A DNA stretch of 64,000 nt, from assembly GCF_018860855.1 (NCBI RefSeq), contig NZ_JAHKQE010000030.1:62001-126000 (forward strand). The letters are read 5' to 3'. Below, one piece after another: positions 45,628 to 57,656 of this stretch; position 1 is the first letter of the stretch; the number at the start of each line of letters is the position of its first letter. The translations under genes and the position numbers were made by a program. The stretch is from Amphritea atlantica (GTDB lineage: Bacteria > Pseudomonadota > Gammaproteobacteria > Pseudomonadales > Balneatricaceae). Below the pieces are notes generated by a model, which saw nothing but the letters and a program-made list of their open reading frames with translations, was not told the DNA's origin and did no database searches.

Positions 45628-45927
45628 TTAAGACGAGCTCCGCTAAGCTGATATAGGCTTTATAGAACAATTGTATTGACGAAACTGACAATACTGCTCT
45701 GGCCGCATATCTTACGGCCCACGGGGCAAAAGTACACCCCATTCCGTGCAATAACTAGCTGTCCTTAAAGGGTCTGTTTTTGTCTGTCAGTGTTTATTAT
45801 CAGGCGGTAGTATTTTATCTAGGTCTAAAGTGTAGTGTTTCCGATTTGCTCATGTGGGGGTAAAAGTGGATAATGCGCGCAGCAAAATTGACTGCTATTT
45901 AGACTACTACCTTCTTTGGAGTGAGCC
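45628..45927. other. Divergent promoter region of mfd and gap
   Basis: 300 bases without coding potential. It includes an inverted repeat GTATTG-N10-CAATAC at 45673-45694, near the mfd side, and GGTAGTATTTTATCTA at 45806-45821, which loosely resembles a HexR-type box (TGTARTWWWAYTACA). No confident -35/-10 pair is seen. Both sites are suggestions only. Confidence 0.35.
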
Positions 45928-47364
45928 GTGAGCCAAGATAAAGTGTTAGCTGACTGGAAAGGTCGCGAAGCATTAGCTGAAGAGATGATTCCACTCGTTG
46001 GACGTCTGTATCGTGACAAGCATGTTGAGACGTCTGTATATGGTCGTCTTATTAACAAGCGTTCTGTCGTTGATGTGATGAAAGCACATCGCTTCGTGCG
46101 TCAGCTTGAAGATCAAGAGCTGTCAGTACATGATACTTATCCCGTGCTGAAAGCATTGGATTCTATCGATGTTAAAGGTGCTCATGTCGATGTGGGCAAG
46201 CTGGCGGTTAAGTTCCGTGATGAAGCTAATGGCAGGTCCATGGAAGAGTTCCTGACAGCTGAGTTGGCTCCGGTTCTCGGTGGTGATGAATCAGAGCCTA
46301 CCGATGTCGTGTTATACGGTTTTGGTCGTATCGGACGGTTGTTGGCTCGGTTGCTGATCGAACGTACCGGTGGTGGCCACTCGCTACGTTTACGTGCCAT
46401 TGTTGTGCGTAAAGGTAAAGCGACTAATGACCTGGAAAAACGGGCTAGCTTGCTGCGTCGTGATTCAGTGCATGGTTCATTCCACGGTACTATTCAGGTT
46501 GATGAAGAAAATCAGGCGATTATCGCCAATGGTAACCTGATTAAAGTCATCTATTCTGACGGACCTGATCAGGTTGATTATACGCAGTATGGTATTGATA
46601 ACGCGTTGGTGCTGGATAATACCGGTATCTGGCGTGATGAAGCTGGCCTCTCTCTGCACCTGAAATCTAAAGGTGTGGCTAAGGTTGCGCTGACTGCACC
46701 AGGTAAAGGTATTAAGAATATCGTTATGGGTGTTAACCATGGTGATATCGAAGACAGTGATCGAATTCTGTCAGCGGCTTCTTGTACTACTAACGCTATC
46801 TCGCCAGTATTGAAGGCGATAGATGCTAAGTATGGCGTGACCAATGGTCATGTTGAGACAGTGCATGCTTATACCAACGATCAAAACCTGATTGATAACT
46901 ATCATAAAGGTGATCGTCGTGGTCGTGCGGCGGGTCTGAACATGGTGATTACCGAAACAGGTGCGGCTAAAGCGGTATCTAAGGCGCTGCCTCAGTTAGA
47001 AGGTAAGCTGACTGGTAATGCGATTCGGGTACCAACGCCTAATGTTTCGATGGCTATCCTCAATCTTAATCTTGATGCTGAGACGAACAAAGAAGAGTTG
47101 AACAACTATCTGCGTGATATGGCGTTGCACTCACCTTTGCAAAAGCAGATCGATTACAGTAACTCGCCTGAAGCGGTTTCTTCTGATTTCGTTGGTTCGC
47201 GTGCAGCGGGTGTGGTTGATGCGTTAGCGACAATTGCCGAAGGTAATCGTTGTGTACTGTATGTCTGGTATGACAATGAATTTGGTTATAGTAGCCAGGT
47301 GATTCGTATGGCTCAGCGTATGGCTAAATGTACTTTGCCGGCGTTCCCTAAAGCGAAGATCTAA
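45928..47364 (+). CDS. gap: Glyceraldehyde-3-phosphate dehydrogenase, N-terminally extended
   Basis: 478 residues from GTG 45928, with TTTGGAG upstream. The GAPDH core begins near residue 125 (VVLYGFGRIGRLLARLL, NAD fold). The catalytic Cys is C286 in SAASCTTNAISPV, and the C-terminal WYDNEFGYSSQV is intact. The N-terminal 120 residues are an extra helical domain of the same kind found in Pseudomonas PA3001, which also lies between mfd and nqrA. The reaction, oxidative phosphorylation of glyceraldehyde-3-phosphate or its gluconeogenic reverse, follows from the core. The role of the extension is unknown. Confidence 0.9.
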   Translation: MSQDKVLADWKGREALAEEMIPLVGRLYRDKHVETSVYGRLINKRSVVDVMKAHRFVRQLEDQELSVHDTYPVLKALDSIDVKGAHVDVGKLAVKFRDEANGRSMEEFLTAELAPVLGGDESEPTDVVLYGFGRIGRLLARLLIERTGGGHSLRLRAIVVRKGKATNDLEKRASLLRRDSVHGSFHGTIQVDEENQAIIANGNLIKVIYSDGPDQVDYTQYGIDNALVLDNTGIWRDEAGLSLHLKSKGVAKVALTAPGKGIKNIVMGVNHGDIEDSDRILSAASCTTNAISPVLKAIDAKYGVTNGHVETVHAYTNDQNLIDNYHKGDRRGRAAGLNMVITETGAAKAVSKALPQLEGKLTGNAIRVPTPNVSMAILNLNLDAETNKEELNNYLRDMALHSPLQKQIDYSNSPEAVSSDFVGSRAAGVVDALATIAEGNRCVLYVWYDNEFGYSSQVIRMAQRMAKCTLPAFPKAKI

Positions 47365-47380
47365 TACGACTTTCGATGTA

Positions 47381-47409
47381 TAAAAACCGCCCTAAGAGGC
47401 GGTTTTTTA
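47381..47409 (+). terminator. Rho-independent terminator of gap
   Basis: Stem AAAAACCGCC/GGCGGTTTTT with a six-base loop and a T-run, 17 bases after the gap stop. The remaining 280 bases to nqrA must contain the nqr promoter, but no clear element is seen. Confidence 0.92.
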
Positions 47410-47660
47410 TTGGGTTTTTAAATATATTCTAAAAGATTCTCGTCTTATAACTTAAAGTTCTATCTTTGATTTGCTAATAATGGCCTAAAAGCCCCCTTTA
47501 GTGGTCGCTCTTGTAGAAAAATTACCTTCTGATCTTTATACTTAACCGGTTTTTGGGTTGGGGTTATCCCCTCCATTGTAGGGTTATTGCTTTGGTTTGC
47601 GACATCAGGGGACAGTGTTGCAGAGTCGGAGGCATAGTGCTCTGCAGGAAGGGATCCTAA

Positions 47661-49028
<1,368 letters not shown>

Positions 49029-49030
49029 TC

Positions 49031-50242
49031 ATGAGCTTACGAAATATTCTCGATAAAATGGAGCCGCATTTCCATAAAGGCGGCAAATATGAAAACTGGT
49101 ATGCGCTGTATGAAGCAGCCGATACTATTTTTTATACTCCGGGTCATGTGACTAAGACAGCGGCACACGTACGTGATGCAGTTGATCTTAAGCGGATCAT
49201 GATTCTGGTTTGGATGTGTACTTTCCCAGCGGTATTCTTTGGTTTGTACAACGTCGGCTTTCAGGCCAACACGGCGATGGCTGCGATGAACATTACTGAG
49301 CCATCAACATGGCAGGGTAGTATCGCAGGAGCGCTAACTAGCTTCGATCCAGATAGCCTGTGGGATAACATTATTCACGGAGCATCTTACTGGTTACCTA
49401 TCTACCTAGTGACCTTTGTTGTCGGTGGTTTCTGGGAAGTGCTGTTCGCCATGAAGCGTGGGCATGAGGTTAATGAAGGTTTCTTTGTTACTTCTATCCT
49501 ATTTGCTTTGATTTTGCCGCCAACCATCCCTTTGTGGCAGGTTGCGCTCGGCATTAGCTTTGGTGTTGTTATTGGTAAAGAAGTTTTCGGTGGAACCGGT
49601 AAAAACTTCCTTAACCCAGCACTGACAGGTCGTGCCTTCCTGTTCTTCGCTTACCCTGCGCAGATGTCAGGGGATGCTATCTGGACAGCGGTTGATGGCT
49701 TCTCTGGTGCTACGCCTCTGGGTCTAGCTGCTGCGGGTGGTGTCGATGCTATTCTGGCACAAAACATTACTTGGTTTGATGCCTTTATCGGTAACATTCA
49801 GGGTTCTGTTGGTGAGGTCTCTACCTTTGCGATTGCTTTGGGTGGTCTGGTGTTGTTATTTGCGAAAATTGCAGCCTGGCGTATCGTGGCAGGGGTGTTT
49901 ATCGGCATGACCGTTATGGCGACCTTATTGAACCTCATCGGCTCTGAAACCAACGCAATGTTCTCACTGCCGTTCTATTGGCATATGGTGTTGGGTGGTT
50001 TTGCTTTCGGTATGTTCTTTATGGCAACCGATCCTATCTCTGCGTCTATGACCAATACAGGTAAGTGGTACTTCGGTGCTCTGATCGGGGTGATGGTTGT
50101 TCTGATCCGCGTAGTTAACCCAGCATTCCCTGAAGGGATGATGCTGGCGATTCTGTTCGGTAATCTGTTTGCTCCGCTTATCGATAACTTTGTCGTGCAA
50201 GCAAACATCAAGCGGAGGGCGATGCGACATGTCAGCGAGTAA
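49031..50242 (+). CDS. nqrB: Na+-translocating NADH:quinone reductase subunit B
   Basis: 403 residues with about ten helices. The FMN attachment threonine is T228 in GFSGATPLG (motif SGAT), where ApbE links FMN. The N-terminal cytoplasmic stretch ([17 protein letters not shown]) and the MNITEPSTW loop fit NqrB. It is the membrane subunit forming the Na+ path with NqrD/E. It overlaps nqrC by 14 bases. Confidence 0.97.
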   Translation: MSLRNILDKMEPHFHKGGKYENWYALYEAADTIFYTPGHVTKTAAHVRDAVDLKRIMILVWMCTFPAVFFGLYNVGFQANTAMAAMNITEPSTWQGSIAGALTSFDPDSLWDNIIHGASYWLPIYLVTFVVGGFWEVLFAMKRGHEVNEGFFVTSILFALILPPTIPLWQVALGISFGVVIGKEVFGGTGKNFLNPALTGRAFLFFAYPAQMSGDAIWTAVDGFSGATPLGLAAAGGVDAILAQNITWFDAFIGNIQGSVGEVSTFAIALGGLVLLFAKIAAWRIVAGVFIGMTVMATLLNLIGSETNAMFSLPFYWHMVLGGFAFGMFFMATDPISASMTNTGKWYFGALIGVMVVLIRVVNPAFPEGMMLAILFGNLFAPLIDNFVVQANIKRRAMRHVSE

Positions 50243-51017
50243 AGATTCTATCGGTAGAACACTTACCGTAGCTGTTCTGTTGTGCGTGGTCTGTTCTGTG
50301 GTTGTTTCTGCAGCCGCCGTGCTGTTAAAACCAAAACAGATTGCAAATAAGAACCTTGACCGTCAAACCAATATCTTGGCAGCTGCCGGTATTGCGACTG
50401 ATGGCAAGGATGTTCAGGCACTGTTTGATGAGCTTATCGAGAAGCGCTTTGTTGATCTGCGCACCGGTAAGTACACCACTGTTGCCGATCCTGAGCGCTA
50501 CGATGCGAGCAAAGCAGCTAAAGAAGCGGACACCGGGATTAAATTAAGTCGTGAGAATGATATTGCTTCGATCAAGGTGCAGGCGAAAGTGATGCCTGTT
50601 TATCTGGTGAAGAGTGATGCGCCTCAGGGCTTCGATAAGATGATCTTGCCGGTTCATGGTTATGGTCTTTGGTCGACGCTATATGGCTTTTTGGCATTAG
50701 AGTCTGATCTGAATACCGTTGTTGGTCTGGGCTTTTATTCCCATGCAGAAACGCCTGGGTTGGGTGGTGAAGTTGATAACCCAAACTGGAAAGCTTTGTG
50801 GCCGGGTAAGCAGGTTTATCATGAAGGTTCAATGCAACCAGCTCTGGGGCTGATAAAAGGCAGTGTTGACCAAACGTCAGCGAATGCTAAATATCAGGTT
50901 GATGGGCTTTCTGGTGCAACGCTGACCAGCCGTGGTGTGACTAACCTGGTTCACTTCTGGATGGGTGAAAATGGTTATGCACCATTTCTGTCAAATCTGA
51001 AAGCAGGGGGGGCGTAA
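50229..51017 (+). CDS. nqrC: Na+-translocating NADH:quinone reductase subunit C
   Basis: 262 residues from ATG 50229 inside the end of nqrB; the frame is open to 50169. One membrane anchor (about 8-30) precedes a periplasmic FMN-binding domain with the covalent FMN threonine T231 in [12 protein letters not shown]. It passes electrons across the periplasmic side of the pump. Confidence 0.96.
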   Translation: MSASKDSIGRTLTVAVLLCVVCSVVVSAAAVLLKPKQIANKNLDRQTNILAAAGIATDGKDVQALFDELIEKRFVDLRTGKYTTVADPERYDASKAAKEADTGIKLSRENDIASIKVQAKVMPVYLVKSDAPQGFDKMILPVHGYGLWSTLYGFLALESDLNTVVGLGFYSHAETPGLGGEVDNPNWKALWPGKQVYHEGSMQPALGLIKGSVDQTSANAKYQVDGLSGATLTSRGVTNLVHFWMGENGYAPFLSNLKAGGA

Positions 51018-51020
51018 ATT

Positions 51021-51680
51021 ATGTCTCAAGTTAAAGATGTCCTGATTGGACCGATTTTTAACAATAACCCGATCGGGCTACAGATCCTCGGTATTTGTTC
51101 CGCACTGGCGGTAACATCTAACCTAGGAACTGCCTGTGTGATGGCGCTGGCCGTAACGGTTGTTACTGCCTTTTCCAACATGTTTATCTCAATTATCCGT
51201 AATCAGATACCCGGTAGTATTCGGATCATCTGTCAGATGGCGATCATCGCCTCGTTGGTTATTGTGGTAGACCAGATTCTGAAAGCATACGCTTATGAAA
51301 TTTCTAAGCAGCTGTCAGTCTTTGTTGGTTTGATCATTACTAACTGTATCGTGATGGGTCGTGCTGAAGCATTTGCGATGAAGAACCCTCCTGGCATCTC
51401 CTTTTTGGATGGTATCGGTAACGGTCTGGGCTACGGTGTAGTGCTTCTGTTTGTTGGTTTTATTCGTGAACTGTTTGGTGCTGGTAAGCTGTTTGGTATT
51501 GAAGTTTTGCCATTGATCACTGATGGCGGTTGGTATCAAGCGAATGGCTTGTTGCTACTACCACCAAGCGCGTTCTTTATTATTGGCATGTTCATCTGGT
51601 TGATTCGTACCTTTAAGAAAGATCAGGTCGAAGCACCAGAATTTGAGCTGGCGAAGAACTCTCAGAAGGAGGCTGCGTAA
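51021..51680 (+). CDS. nqrD: Na+-translocating NADH:quinone reductase subunit D
   Basis: 219-residue integral membrane subunit with six helices. [13 protein letters not shown] and [14 protein letters not shown] contain the two conserved Cys thought to hold an iron centre with NqrE. Stop and nqrE start overlap (TAATG). Confidence 0.97.
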   Translation: MSQVKDVLIGPIFNNNPIGLQILGICSALAVTSNLGTACVMALAVTVVTAFSNMFISIIRNQIPGSIRIICQMAIIASLVIVVDQILKAYAYEISKQLSVFVGLIITNCIVMGRAEAFAMKNPPGISFLDGIGNGLGYGVVLLFVGFIRELFGAGKLFGIEVLPLITDGGWYQANGLLLLPPSAFFIIGMFIWLIRTFKKDQVEAPEFELAKNSQKEAA

Positions 51681-52288
51681 TGGAACAGTATATCAGCCTT
51701 GCTGTTAAGGCGATCTTTGTTGAAAACATGGCGTTGGCATTCTTCTTGGGAATGTGTACCTTCTTGGCGATTTCCAAAAAGGTAAAAACGGCTGTGGGTC
51801 TGGGTATTGCGGTTATCGTCGTGTTGGCTATTACGACACCGATCAATAACCTGATCTATAACCTATTGCTGCGTGAAGGTGCGTTGGCATGGGCCGGTTA
51901 TCCTGATGTTGATCTGAGCTTCTTGGGTTATATCTCCTATATCGGTGTTATCGCAGCGATTGTGCAGATCTTGGAGATGTTCCTCGATAAGTATGTTCCT
52001 GCGTTATATAACGCATTGGGCGTATTTCTACCGTTGATCACCGTAAACTGCGCCATTATGGGTGCTGCATTGTTTATGGTTGAACGTGACTACACCTTTG
52101 GTGAGTCAATTGTTTATGGTACGGGTGCGGGTGTTGGTTGGGCGTTGGCGATTGCTACCCTAGCAGGTATCCGTGAGAAGCTTAAATACAGCGACGTGCC
52201 GGAAGGTTTACGTGGCCTAGGCATTACCTTCATTACTGTTGGTTTGATGTCTCTGGGTTTCATGTCTTTTTCCGGCGTACAGCTGTAA
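51680..52288 (+). CDS. nqrE: Na+-translocating NADH:quinone reductase subunit E
   Basis: 202-residue integral membrane subunit, homologous to NqrD with opposite topology. The conserved Cys are in [11 protein letters not shown] and [14 protein letters not shown]. It starts within the nqrD stop codon. Confidence 0.97.
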   Translation: MEQYISLAVKAIFVENMALAFFLGMCTFLAISKKVKTAVGLGIAVIVVLAITTPINNLIYNLLLREGALAWAGYPDVDLSFLGYISYIGVIAAIVQILEMFLDKYVPALYNALGVFLPLITVNCAIMGAALFMVERDYTFGESIVYGTGAGVGWALAIATLAGIREKLKYSDVPEGLRGLGITFITVGLMSLGFMSFSGVQL

Positions 52289-52325
52289 TTGCTGTCGCAT
52301 GATCAACTAAAGAAGGATTAAGCTA

Positions 52326-53552
52326 ATGAATGCAGAAATCGTTCTCGGCGTTGTCATGTTTACTGCGGTGGTGCTTGCACTCGTCGCGGTAATTTTGGCA
52401 GCCCGTTCGAAATTGGTAAGCAGTGGTGATGTCACTATCACCATTAACGATGATCCGGAAAAGAGCGTTACCGTTCCTGCCGGTGATAAGTTGCTGCAAA
52501 CTCTGTCTAGCGTCGGCATCTTTGTACCGTCTGCCTGTGGTGGCGGTGGTACCTGTGCGCAATGTAAATGTCAGGTATTGGAAGGCGGTGGCTCTATGCT
52601 GCCAACTGAAGAGTCTCACTTTACGATGCGTGAAGCGAAAGAGGGCTGGCGTTTATCGTGTCAGGTCGCTGTTAAGCAAGACATGAAAATTGAACTTGAA
52701 GAAGAGATCTTTGGGGTCAAGAAGTGGGAATGTACGGTTGAATCTAACCCGAACGTGGCCACTTTCATCAAAGAGCTGACACTGCGTTTGCCTGAAGGTG
52801 AAAACGTTGACTTCCGCGCCGGTGGTTATGTGCAGTTGGAGTGTCCTCCACATGAAGTCCATTACAAGGATTTCGATATTGATGAGGAATACCGCGGCGA
52901 TTGGGATAAGTTTGATCAGTGGCGGTTTGTCTCGAAAGTGGATGAGACCACTATTCGCGCATACTCCATGGCTAACTATCCTGAAGAGCGCGGTGTTGTG
53001 AAGTTTAATATTCGTATTGCTTCACCACCACCGGGTACTGATGTTCCTCCCGGAAAAATGTCTTCCTATGTGTTTAGCCTGAAGCCAGGCGATAAGATCA
53101 CTGTTTACGGACCCTTTGGTGAGTTCTTCGCTAAAGATACCGATAATGAAATGGTCTTTATCGGTGGTGGTGCAGGTATGGCGCCGATGCGGTCTCATAT
53201 CTTTGATCAGCTGAAACGTTTGCACTCTAAGCGTAAGATCTCTTTCTGGTATGGTGCTCGCTCTCTGCGTGAGTGCTTCTACAATGAAGAATACGATAAG
53301 CTTCAAGAAGAAAACGATAACTTCAGCTGGCATCTAGCATTGTCTGATCCACAACCTGAAGATAACTGGGAAGGTAAAACAGGCTTCATTCACAATGTGT
53401 TGTATGATAACTATCTGAAGGATCACGAAGCGCCTGAAGATTGTGAGTACTACATGTGTGGACCACCGATGATGAACGCGGCGGTTATCCAGATGTTGGT
53501 TGATCTGGGTGTTGAGCGTGAAAACATCTTCCTTGATGATTTTGGTGGCTGA
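52326..53552 (+). CDS. nqrF: Na+-translocating NADH:quinone reductase subunit F
   Basis: 408 residues. An N-terminal membrane helix (about 5-25) is followed by a [2Fe-2S] ferredoxin domain with [13 protein letters not shown] and a later Cys in RLSCQV. The FAD domain has [11 protein letters not shown], and the NADH domain has [14 protein letters not shown] with the C-terminal [10 protein letters not shown]. This is the electron entry point, taking electrons from NADH. AAGGA lies upstream of ATG 52326. Confidence 0.97.
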   Translation: MNAEIVLGVVMFTAVVLALVAVILAARSKLVSSGDVTITINDDPEKSVTVPAGDKLLQTLSSVGIFVPSACGGGGTCAQCKCQVLEGGGSMLPTEESHFTMREAKEGWRLSCQVAVKQDMKIELEEEIFGVKKWECTVESNPNVATFIKELTLRLPEGENVDFRAGGYVQLECPPHEVHYKDFDIDEEYRGDWDKFDQWRFVSKVDETTIRAYSMANYPEERGVVKFNIRIASPPPGTDVPPGKMSSYVFSLKPGDKITVYGPFGEFFAKDTDNEMVFIGGGAGMAPMRSHIFDQLKRLHSKRKISFWYGARSLRECFYNEEYDKLQEENDNFSWHLALSDPQPEDNWEGKTGFIHNVLYDNYLKDHEAPEDCEYYMCGPPMMNAAVIQMLVDLGVERENIFLDDFGG

Positions 53553-53559
53553 TTAAAAG

Positions 53560-54594
53560 ATGTCTGATATCACCAGGCGTAGTATTAAACGGCCGGCAGC
53601 TTTGCTGCTGGCCGCTTTGTTTATGTTGCTTGCTCTATCTGGGTGTAGCAATGAACCCGAAATTGTTGCCCATCAGGGGCCGACAATGGGTACATCCTTC
53701 TCGGTAAAGTGGGTCTCTTCTGACGCCTCAGTCGATGCCACATTACCCGCACAAATCGATCAGTTATTGGTCGATATCAATCACAGTATGTCTACCTATC
53801 AGGATGATTCAGAGCTAAGTCGCATCAATCAGATGCCGGCCGGTGAGTCTGTTATGTTATCCAAAGGTTTGACGCAGGTTTTAAAGCAAGCTTTAGAGAT
53901 TAGCCACTCCTCTGGCGGCGCATTTGATGTCACTGTAGGGCCATTGGTTAATCTGTGGGGCTTTGGCCCAGATGGGCGGATCATTCGGGCGCCCGCTGAT
54001 GCTGATATTCAAGCATTACGTCAGCGGGTTGGTTATCACTATATTAATCTGTCTGGACAGAAGTTGACTCGAGAGCGTAATGTTTATATCGATCTATCGG
54101 CTATCGCTAAAGGCTATGGAGTCGACAAAGTTGCTGAACTACTCGAAACGGCAGGAATTACCGCCTACTTAGTTGAGATCGGTGGTGAACTACGTGCCCG
54201 AGGAACTAAGCCTGACGGCAGTCATTGGAAGATTGCGATCGAAGCGCCGGTTTCCGGAGAGCGTCAAGTTCAGCGTATAATCAAAGTTAACAATATTGGT
54301 ATCGCCACATCGGGCGATTACCGCAATTATTTTGAGGAAGACGGTATTCGTTTTTCCCATACGATTAACCCAGTAACGGGCAAACCAATAGACCATAAGT
54401 TAGCGTCTGTAACGGTATTGGCTAAAGATTGTGCCACTGCTGATGCACTCGCAACTGCGATGATGGTGCTGGGGCCTGATAAGGCAGAAGCCTATGCTGA
54501 AGAGCAGGGCGTTGAAGCGTTAATGATTATAAAGTCCGATGAGGGCTTTGTAGAAATAATGACACCAGGTTTTGCTAATTACTTGGTGGAGTGA
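53560..54594 (+). CDS. apbE: FAD:protein FMN transferase ApbE
   Basis: 344-residue lipoprotein, lipobox LLALSGC (C29). The flavin transferase core has GPTMGTSFSV, SSGGAFDVTVGPLVNLWGF, DLSAIAKGYGVD and a metal-binding region near the C-terminus (DCATADALATAMMVLG). It attaches FMN to the SGAT threonines of NqrB and NqrC from FAD. It follows nqrF by seven bases, and its position supports that role. Confidence 0.95.
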   Translation: MSDITRRSIKRPAALLLAALFMLLALSGCSNEPEIVAHQGPTMGTSFSVKWVSSDASVDATLPAQIDQLLVDINHSMSTYQDDSELSRINQMPAGESVMLSKGLTQVLKQALEISHSSGGAFDVTVGPLVNLWGFGPDGRIIRAPADADIQALRQRVGYHYINLSGQKLTRERNVYIDLSAIAKGYGVDKVAELLETAGITAYLVEIGGELRARGTKPDGSHWKIAIEAPVSGERQVQRIIKVNNIGIATSGDYRNYFEEDGIRFSHTINPVTGKPIDHKLASVTVLAKDCATADALATAMMVLGPDKAEAYAEEQGVEALMIIKSDEGFVEIMTPGFANYLVE

Positions 54595-54603
54595 GGAAAT
54601 ATT

Positions 54604-54843
54604 ATGAGTACGATGATTTTAACTTTTGTAGTGTTGTTACTAGTGGTAGCGGGCATGTCCGTTGGCGTGATGATGGGGCGTAAGCCGATAGCGGGTTCCT
54701 GCGGTGGTCTTGCTGCGGTGGGTATCGATGAAGAGTGCGCCATCTGTGGTGGCAATCCCAGTAAGTGCGAAGAAGAGCAGGATAAGCAAGGCCGTAAGGA
54801 AGAGCTTGCAGCGCTGGCGTATGACGCTAAATCTGGACGTTAA
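54604..54843 (+). CDS. nqrM: Na+-NQR maturation protein NqrM
   Basis: 79 residues with one N-terminal membrane helix (about 4-24) and a short Cys-rich tail (GSCGGL, EECAICGG, SKCEEE; four Cys). This is the NqrM (DUF539) family, required in Vibrio to assemble the iron centre between NqrD and NqrE. It is the last gene of the operon, nine bases after apbE. Confidence 0.94.
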   Translation: MSTMILTFVVLLLVVAGMSVGVMMGRKPIAGSCGGLAAVGIDEECAICGGNPSKCEEEQDKQGRKEELAALAYDAKSGR

Positions 54844-54987
54844 TCGACCCATGAGCCATTAAGCGCGTTTGGCAGGTATCCTGTTTATGTATCGGTACTC
54901 TGACTTTAATGTGTCGATATAGATGTTAATGTTTTCGTCTTCCATCTTAAAACAATATAGAAATTTATCAGATAACAGGGGAAAGTG

Positions 54988-56388
54988 ATGGCTGTATATG
55001 ACTATGATGTCATTGTAATTGGATCGGGTCCGGCCGGCGAAGGCGCAGCAATGAATGCTGCCAAAAAAGGACGCCGTGTGGCCGTTATCGAGACGCAGAA
55101 CTCTGTCGGAGGCAACTGCACTCATAAAGGGACTATCCCATCCAAGGCGCTGCGTCACTCCGTTAAGCAAATCATAGAATTCAACACTAACCCTATGTTC
55201 CGGGATATCGGCGAGCCACGCTGGTTTTCGTTTCCTAAAGTGCTTAAGCGTGCTGAAAAAGTGATCTCGAATCAGGTGATGATGCGTACTAACTTTTATG
55301 CTCGTAACCGTATCGATCTATTCTTTGGGCAGGCTGAATTTGTTGATAAGACGACAGTATTGGTTACCGGTACTGTGAAAGGTGATGAAACCCTGCGTGC
55401 TAAGAATATCATTATTGCCACGGGTTCCCGTCCCTATAAGCCGGATAATATCGACTTCACTCATCCCCGTATTTACAACAGTGATACTATCCTGACGTTG
55501 AGCCATACGCCCAGGACGCTGATTATCTATGGTGCTGGCGTTATCGGATCTGAATATGCCTCTATCTTTAGTGGTTTAGGTGTTAAGGTCGATCTGATTG
55601 ATTCTATGGATCGTTTGCTGTCTTTCTTGGACGCCGAAATATCTGACTCACTCAGTTATCACCTGCGTAATAATGCGGTGAAAATTCGTCACAATGAAGT
55701 TTACGAAAAAGTTGTAGCGGATGAGCGTGGAGTAACGTTAACGCTGAAGTCCGGTAAAATGATCCGTGCGGATGCCTTTCTCTGGTGTAACGGCCGTAGC
55801 GGTAATACCGATATGCTGAAGCTCGATAAAATTGGGCTTGAGGCAAACGGTCGTGGGCAGATCGAAGTGGATGAGCATTACCGAACTAAAGCTGACGGCA
55901 TTTATGCTTGCGGTGATGTGATCGGTTGGCCGGCATTGGCATCAGCGGCTCTTGACCAAGGGCGGGCAGCATCGTCTGATATGTTAAAGGCTGATGATTT
56001 TCGCTATATCAATGATGTTCCTACAGGGATTTATACTATTCCTGAGATCAGCTCAATTGGTAAGACGGAAGAGCAGTTAACTGAAGAGTGTGTGCCTTAT
56101 GAAGTTGGCCAAGCATTTTTCAAAGACACGGCGCGGGCGCAAATTTCCGGCGAGCCCGTTGGGATGCTGAAAATTCTCTTTAATCGAGATACCTTGGCGA
56201 TTTTAGGGATTCACTGTTTCGGCGACCAAGCATCTGAGATTGTACATATCGGTCAGGCGATTATGAACCAGAAGGGTGAGGCGAATACGATCAATTATTT
56301 CGTCAATACAACCTTTAACTATCCGACGATGGCAGAAGCCTATCGGGTAGCCGCTATTGCGGGTTTGAATCGTATTTCTAATCTCTGA
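54988..56388 (+). CDS. sthA: Soluble pyridine nucleotide transhydrogenase
   Basis: 466 residues from ATG 54988; a GTG one codon earlier is possible, with CAGGGG upstream. It is a flavoprotein of the disulfide reductase family: FAD site [22 protein letters not shown](P) site [19 protein letters not shown], and [13 protein letters not shown]. The usual CxxxxC redox pair is reduced to [11 protein letters not shown] with a single Cys, as in SthA. It interconverts NADPH and NADH. It lies next to the nqr operon, as in Pseudomonas. Confidence 0.95.
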   Translation: MAVYDYDVIVIGSGPAGEGAAMNAAKKGRRVAVIETQNSVGGNCTHKGTIPSKALRHSVKQIIEFNTNPMFRDIGEPRWFSFPKVLKRAEKVISNQVMMRTNFYARNRIDLFFGQAEFVDKTTVLVTGTVKGDETLRAKNIIIATGSRPYKPDNIDFTHPRIYNSDTILTLSHTPRTLIIYGAGVIGSEYASIFSGLGVKVDLIDSMDRLLSFLDAEISDSLSYHLRNNAVKIRHNEVYEKVVADERGVTLTLKSGKMIRADAFLWCNGRSGNTDMLKLDKIGLEANGRGQIEVDEHYRTKADGIYACGDVIGWPALASAALDQGRAASSDMLKADDFRYINDVPTGIYTIPEISSIGKTEEQLTEECVPYEVGQAFFKDTARAQISGEPVGMLKILFNRDTLAILGIHCFGDQASEIVHIGQAIMNQKGEANTINYFVNTTFNYPTMAEAYRVAAIAGLNRISNL

Positions 56389-56403
56389 ATAGTTTTGCCT
56401 ATT

Positions 56404-56431
56404 AAAAAACCGCCTCGTTGGGCGGTTTTTT
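56404..56431. terminator. Terminator after sthA
   Basis: Eleven-base stem AAAAAACCGCC/GGCGGTTTTTT with loop TCGTTG, 15 bases after the sthA stop. The symmetric A/T runs also allow it to end the minus-strand transcript finishing at 56461. Confidence 0.93.
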
Positions 56432-56460
56432 GGTTTTTAGCCTTGATGGACCCGTTGAGT

Positions 56461-56802
56461 CTAATCAGGGGTGTTCGTTTTATCGGTATTTTTTTTGTTT
56501 TCTGGTGCTTTGTAAAAACCATCTTCGTAATATTTGCCGGTTACACCGAGTTTCTTTTCTATCCAGCGGTTGTAATGCTTCCAAATAAAAAAGCCGGGTG
56601 TCATGGCGATTATAATGCCGAGCATTAAGCCTGAACCGGCGTACTCCTGTGGAAGTAGCGCGGTCACCCAATCATAGAAGCCGGTTTTATCCATCAGCAG
56701 GTAATATCCGAGTAAAAAAAGTAACCCAATACCGGTGGCAATATGGTGGAGTGTTTTGTTGTGCGAGTTAACTTGATTGCTTTGATTAGAATGGTCAGAC
56801 AT
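56461..56802 (-). CDS. Small membrane protein of unknown function, 113 aa
   Basis: Two predicted membrane helices (about 20-37 and 58-74) with a short hydrophilic loop, a polar N-terminus (SDHSNQSNQVNSHN) and a Lys/Asn/Thr-rich tail (APENKKNTDKTNT). The loop and second helix (GSGLMLGIIIAMTPGFFIWKH, in part) resemble no family I can name. It lies eight bases downstream of the Tus-like gene on the same strand and is probably cotranscribed with it. Confidence 0.7.
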   Translation of the reverse strand: MSDHSNQSNQVNSHNKTLHHIATGIGLLFLLGYYLLMDKTGFYDWVTALLPQEYAGSGLMLGIIIAMTPGFFIWKHYNRWIEKKLGVTGKYYEDGFYKAPENKKNTDKTNTPD

Positions 56803-56810
56803 ACAATGGG

Positions 56811-57656
56811 TTATCCCAGATAGCGGTGGGCTCTGAGGCTAGGCAAAAAAGGGTGTGGATCTATTTTAAGATCACTGCGCTCCAGTCTGCTGCGCGCCTC
56901 AGGTGGTGTCAGCGGAGGCTCATTATACGCAGGTAGTCGGGGATTTTCACTGTCCAGTGCGATAATCATCGGTAGTGATGTATTTTGCGCTTTACGCATC
57001 ACGCAGTCTTTTTCTTTCCACGTCATATTAGCCCGCATGACAGGCACCTGAGGTTGAATCTGTGCCAGCATATCGCCAGGACGTAAGTTGCCAACCGCTT
57101 GGAGCTGTTGCTGTATATGTGGTTGGCTGGTATCCATTTTAAGAAGCTTTTCTTCTGCTTCAGCGGGTGTTAGTTTGCGAATGCTTCGACCACTGGTATA
57201 CCAGCTGAAGCCTATCTTAGATGGACATTGCTGCAGTAGTGGAATTTGCCGATAACACTGTTTGAGATGAATTCTCGCGGCGCCATGTCGTTGTAGTATT
57301 TCAGCTATCTTTTCGCTGCGCTGATGGAGTTCTTGAAGAGTCTCTGTTGATTGGCTTAGACGATAGCGAAGCGCGAGTGTTTGAAAGTTGGCTTTCGCTT
57401 GGTTGAGTTGGAGGGTTGCACTGATGAGCTGAGCATCGGCCCCAATAATCCCATGTTGGCTTAGCGTCGTCCGCCCATCTTGGCCATCCTGGTACCAGAT
57501 ATCAGTGTAAAGAGCCGCTGCCTGTTGTAAGTTTTGAGCGGGCCCCGGCAGCCAAAAAGGCAAGGTGCTCTGTTGTAGCTGCTGCGAAAAGTTAACGAGT
57601 GCCTGATTGAGTTGATTCAGGCTGTCAATTAATTCAACGGCGCTAGTATTGCTCAT
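56811..57656 (-). CDS. Tus-like DNA replication terminus site-binding protein
   Basis: 281 residues from ATG 57656, which has AGAAG upstream and lies within the end of the PilZ gene; the frame is open to 57707. Read against E. coli Tus (309 aa), it follows the same pattern: an N-terminal helix (VELIDSLNQLNQALVNFSQQL), then CYRQIPLLQQ and IGFSWYTSGRSIRKL (about 134-162; Tus has RFGWANKHIIKNL), a basic strand region PQVPVMRANMTWKEKD, TSLPMIIALDSENPRLP (about 226-242; Tus TPLIALINRDNGAGVP), and the end PFLPSLRAHRYL (Tus LIIPRLHLY). Tus binds Ter sites and blocks forks from one direction. It forms an operon with the PilZ gene and a small membrane protein. Confidence 0.75.
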   Translation of the reverse strand: MSNTSAVELIDSLNQLNQALVNFSQQLQQSTLPFWLPGPAQNLQQAAALYTDIWYQDGQDGRTTLSQHGIIGADAQLISATLQLNQAKANFQTLALRYRLSQSTETLQELHQRSEKIAEILQRHGAARIHLKQCYRQIPLLQQCPSKIGFSWYTSGRSIRKLTPAEAEEKLLKMDTSQPHIQQQLQAVGNLRPGDMLAQIQPQVPVMRANMTWKEKDCVMRKAQNTSLPMIIALDSENPRLPAYNEPPLTPPEARSRLERSDLKIDPHPFLPSLRAHRYLG

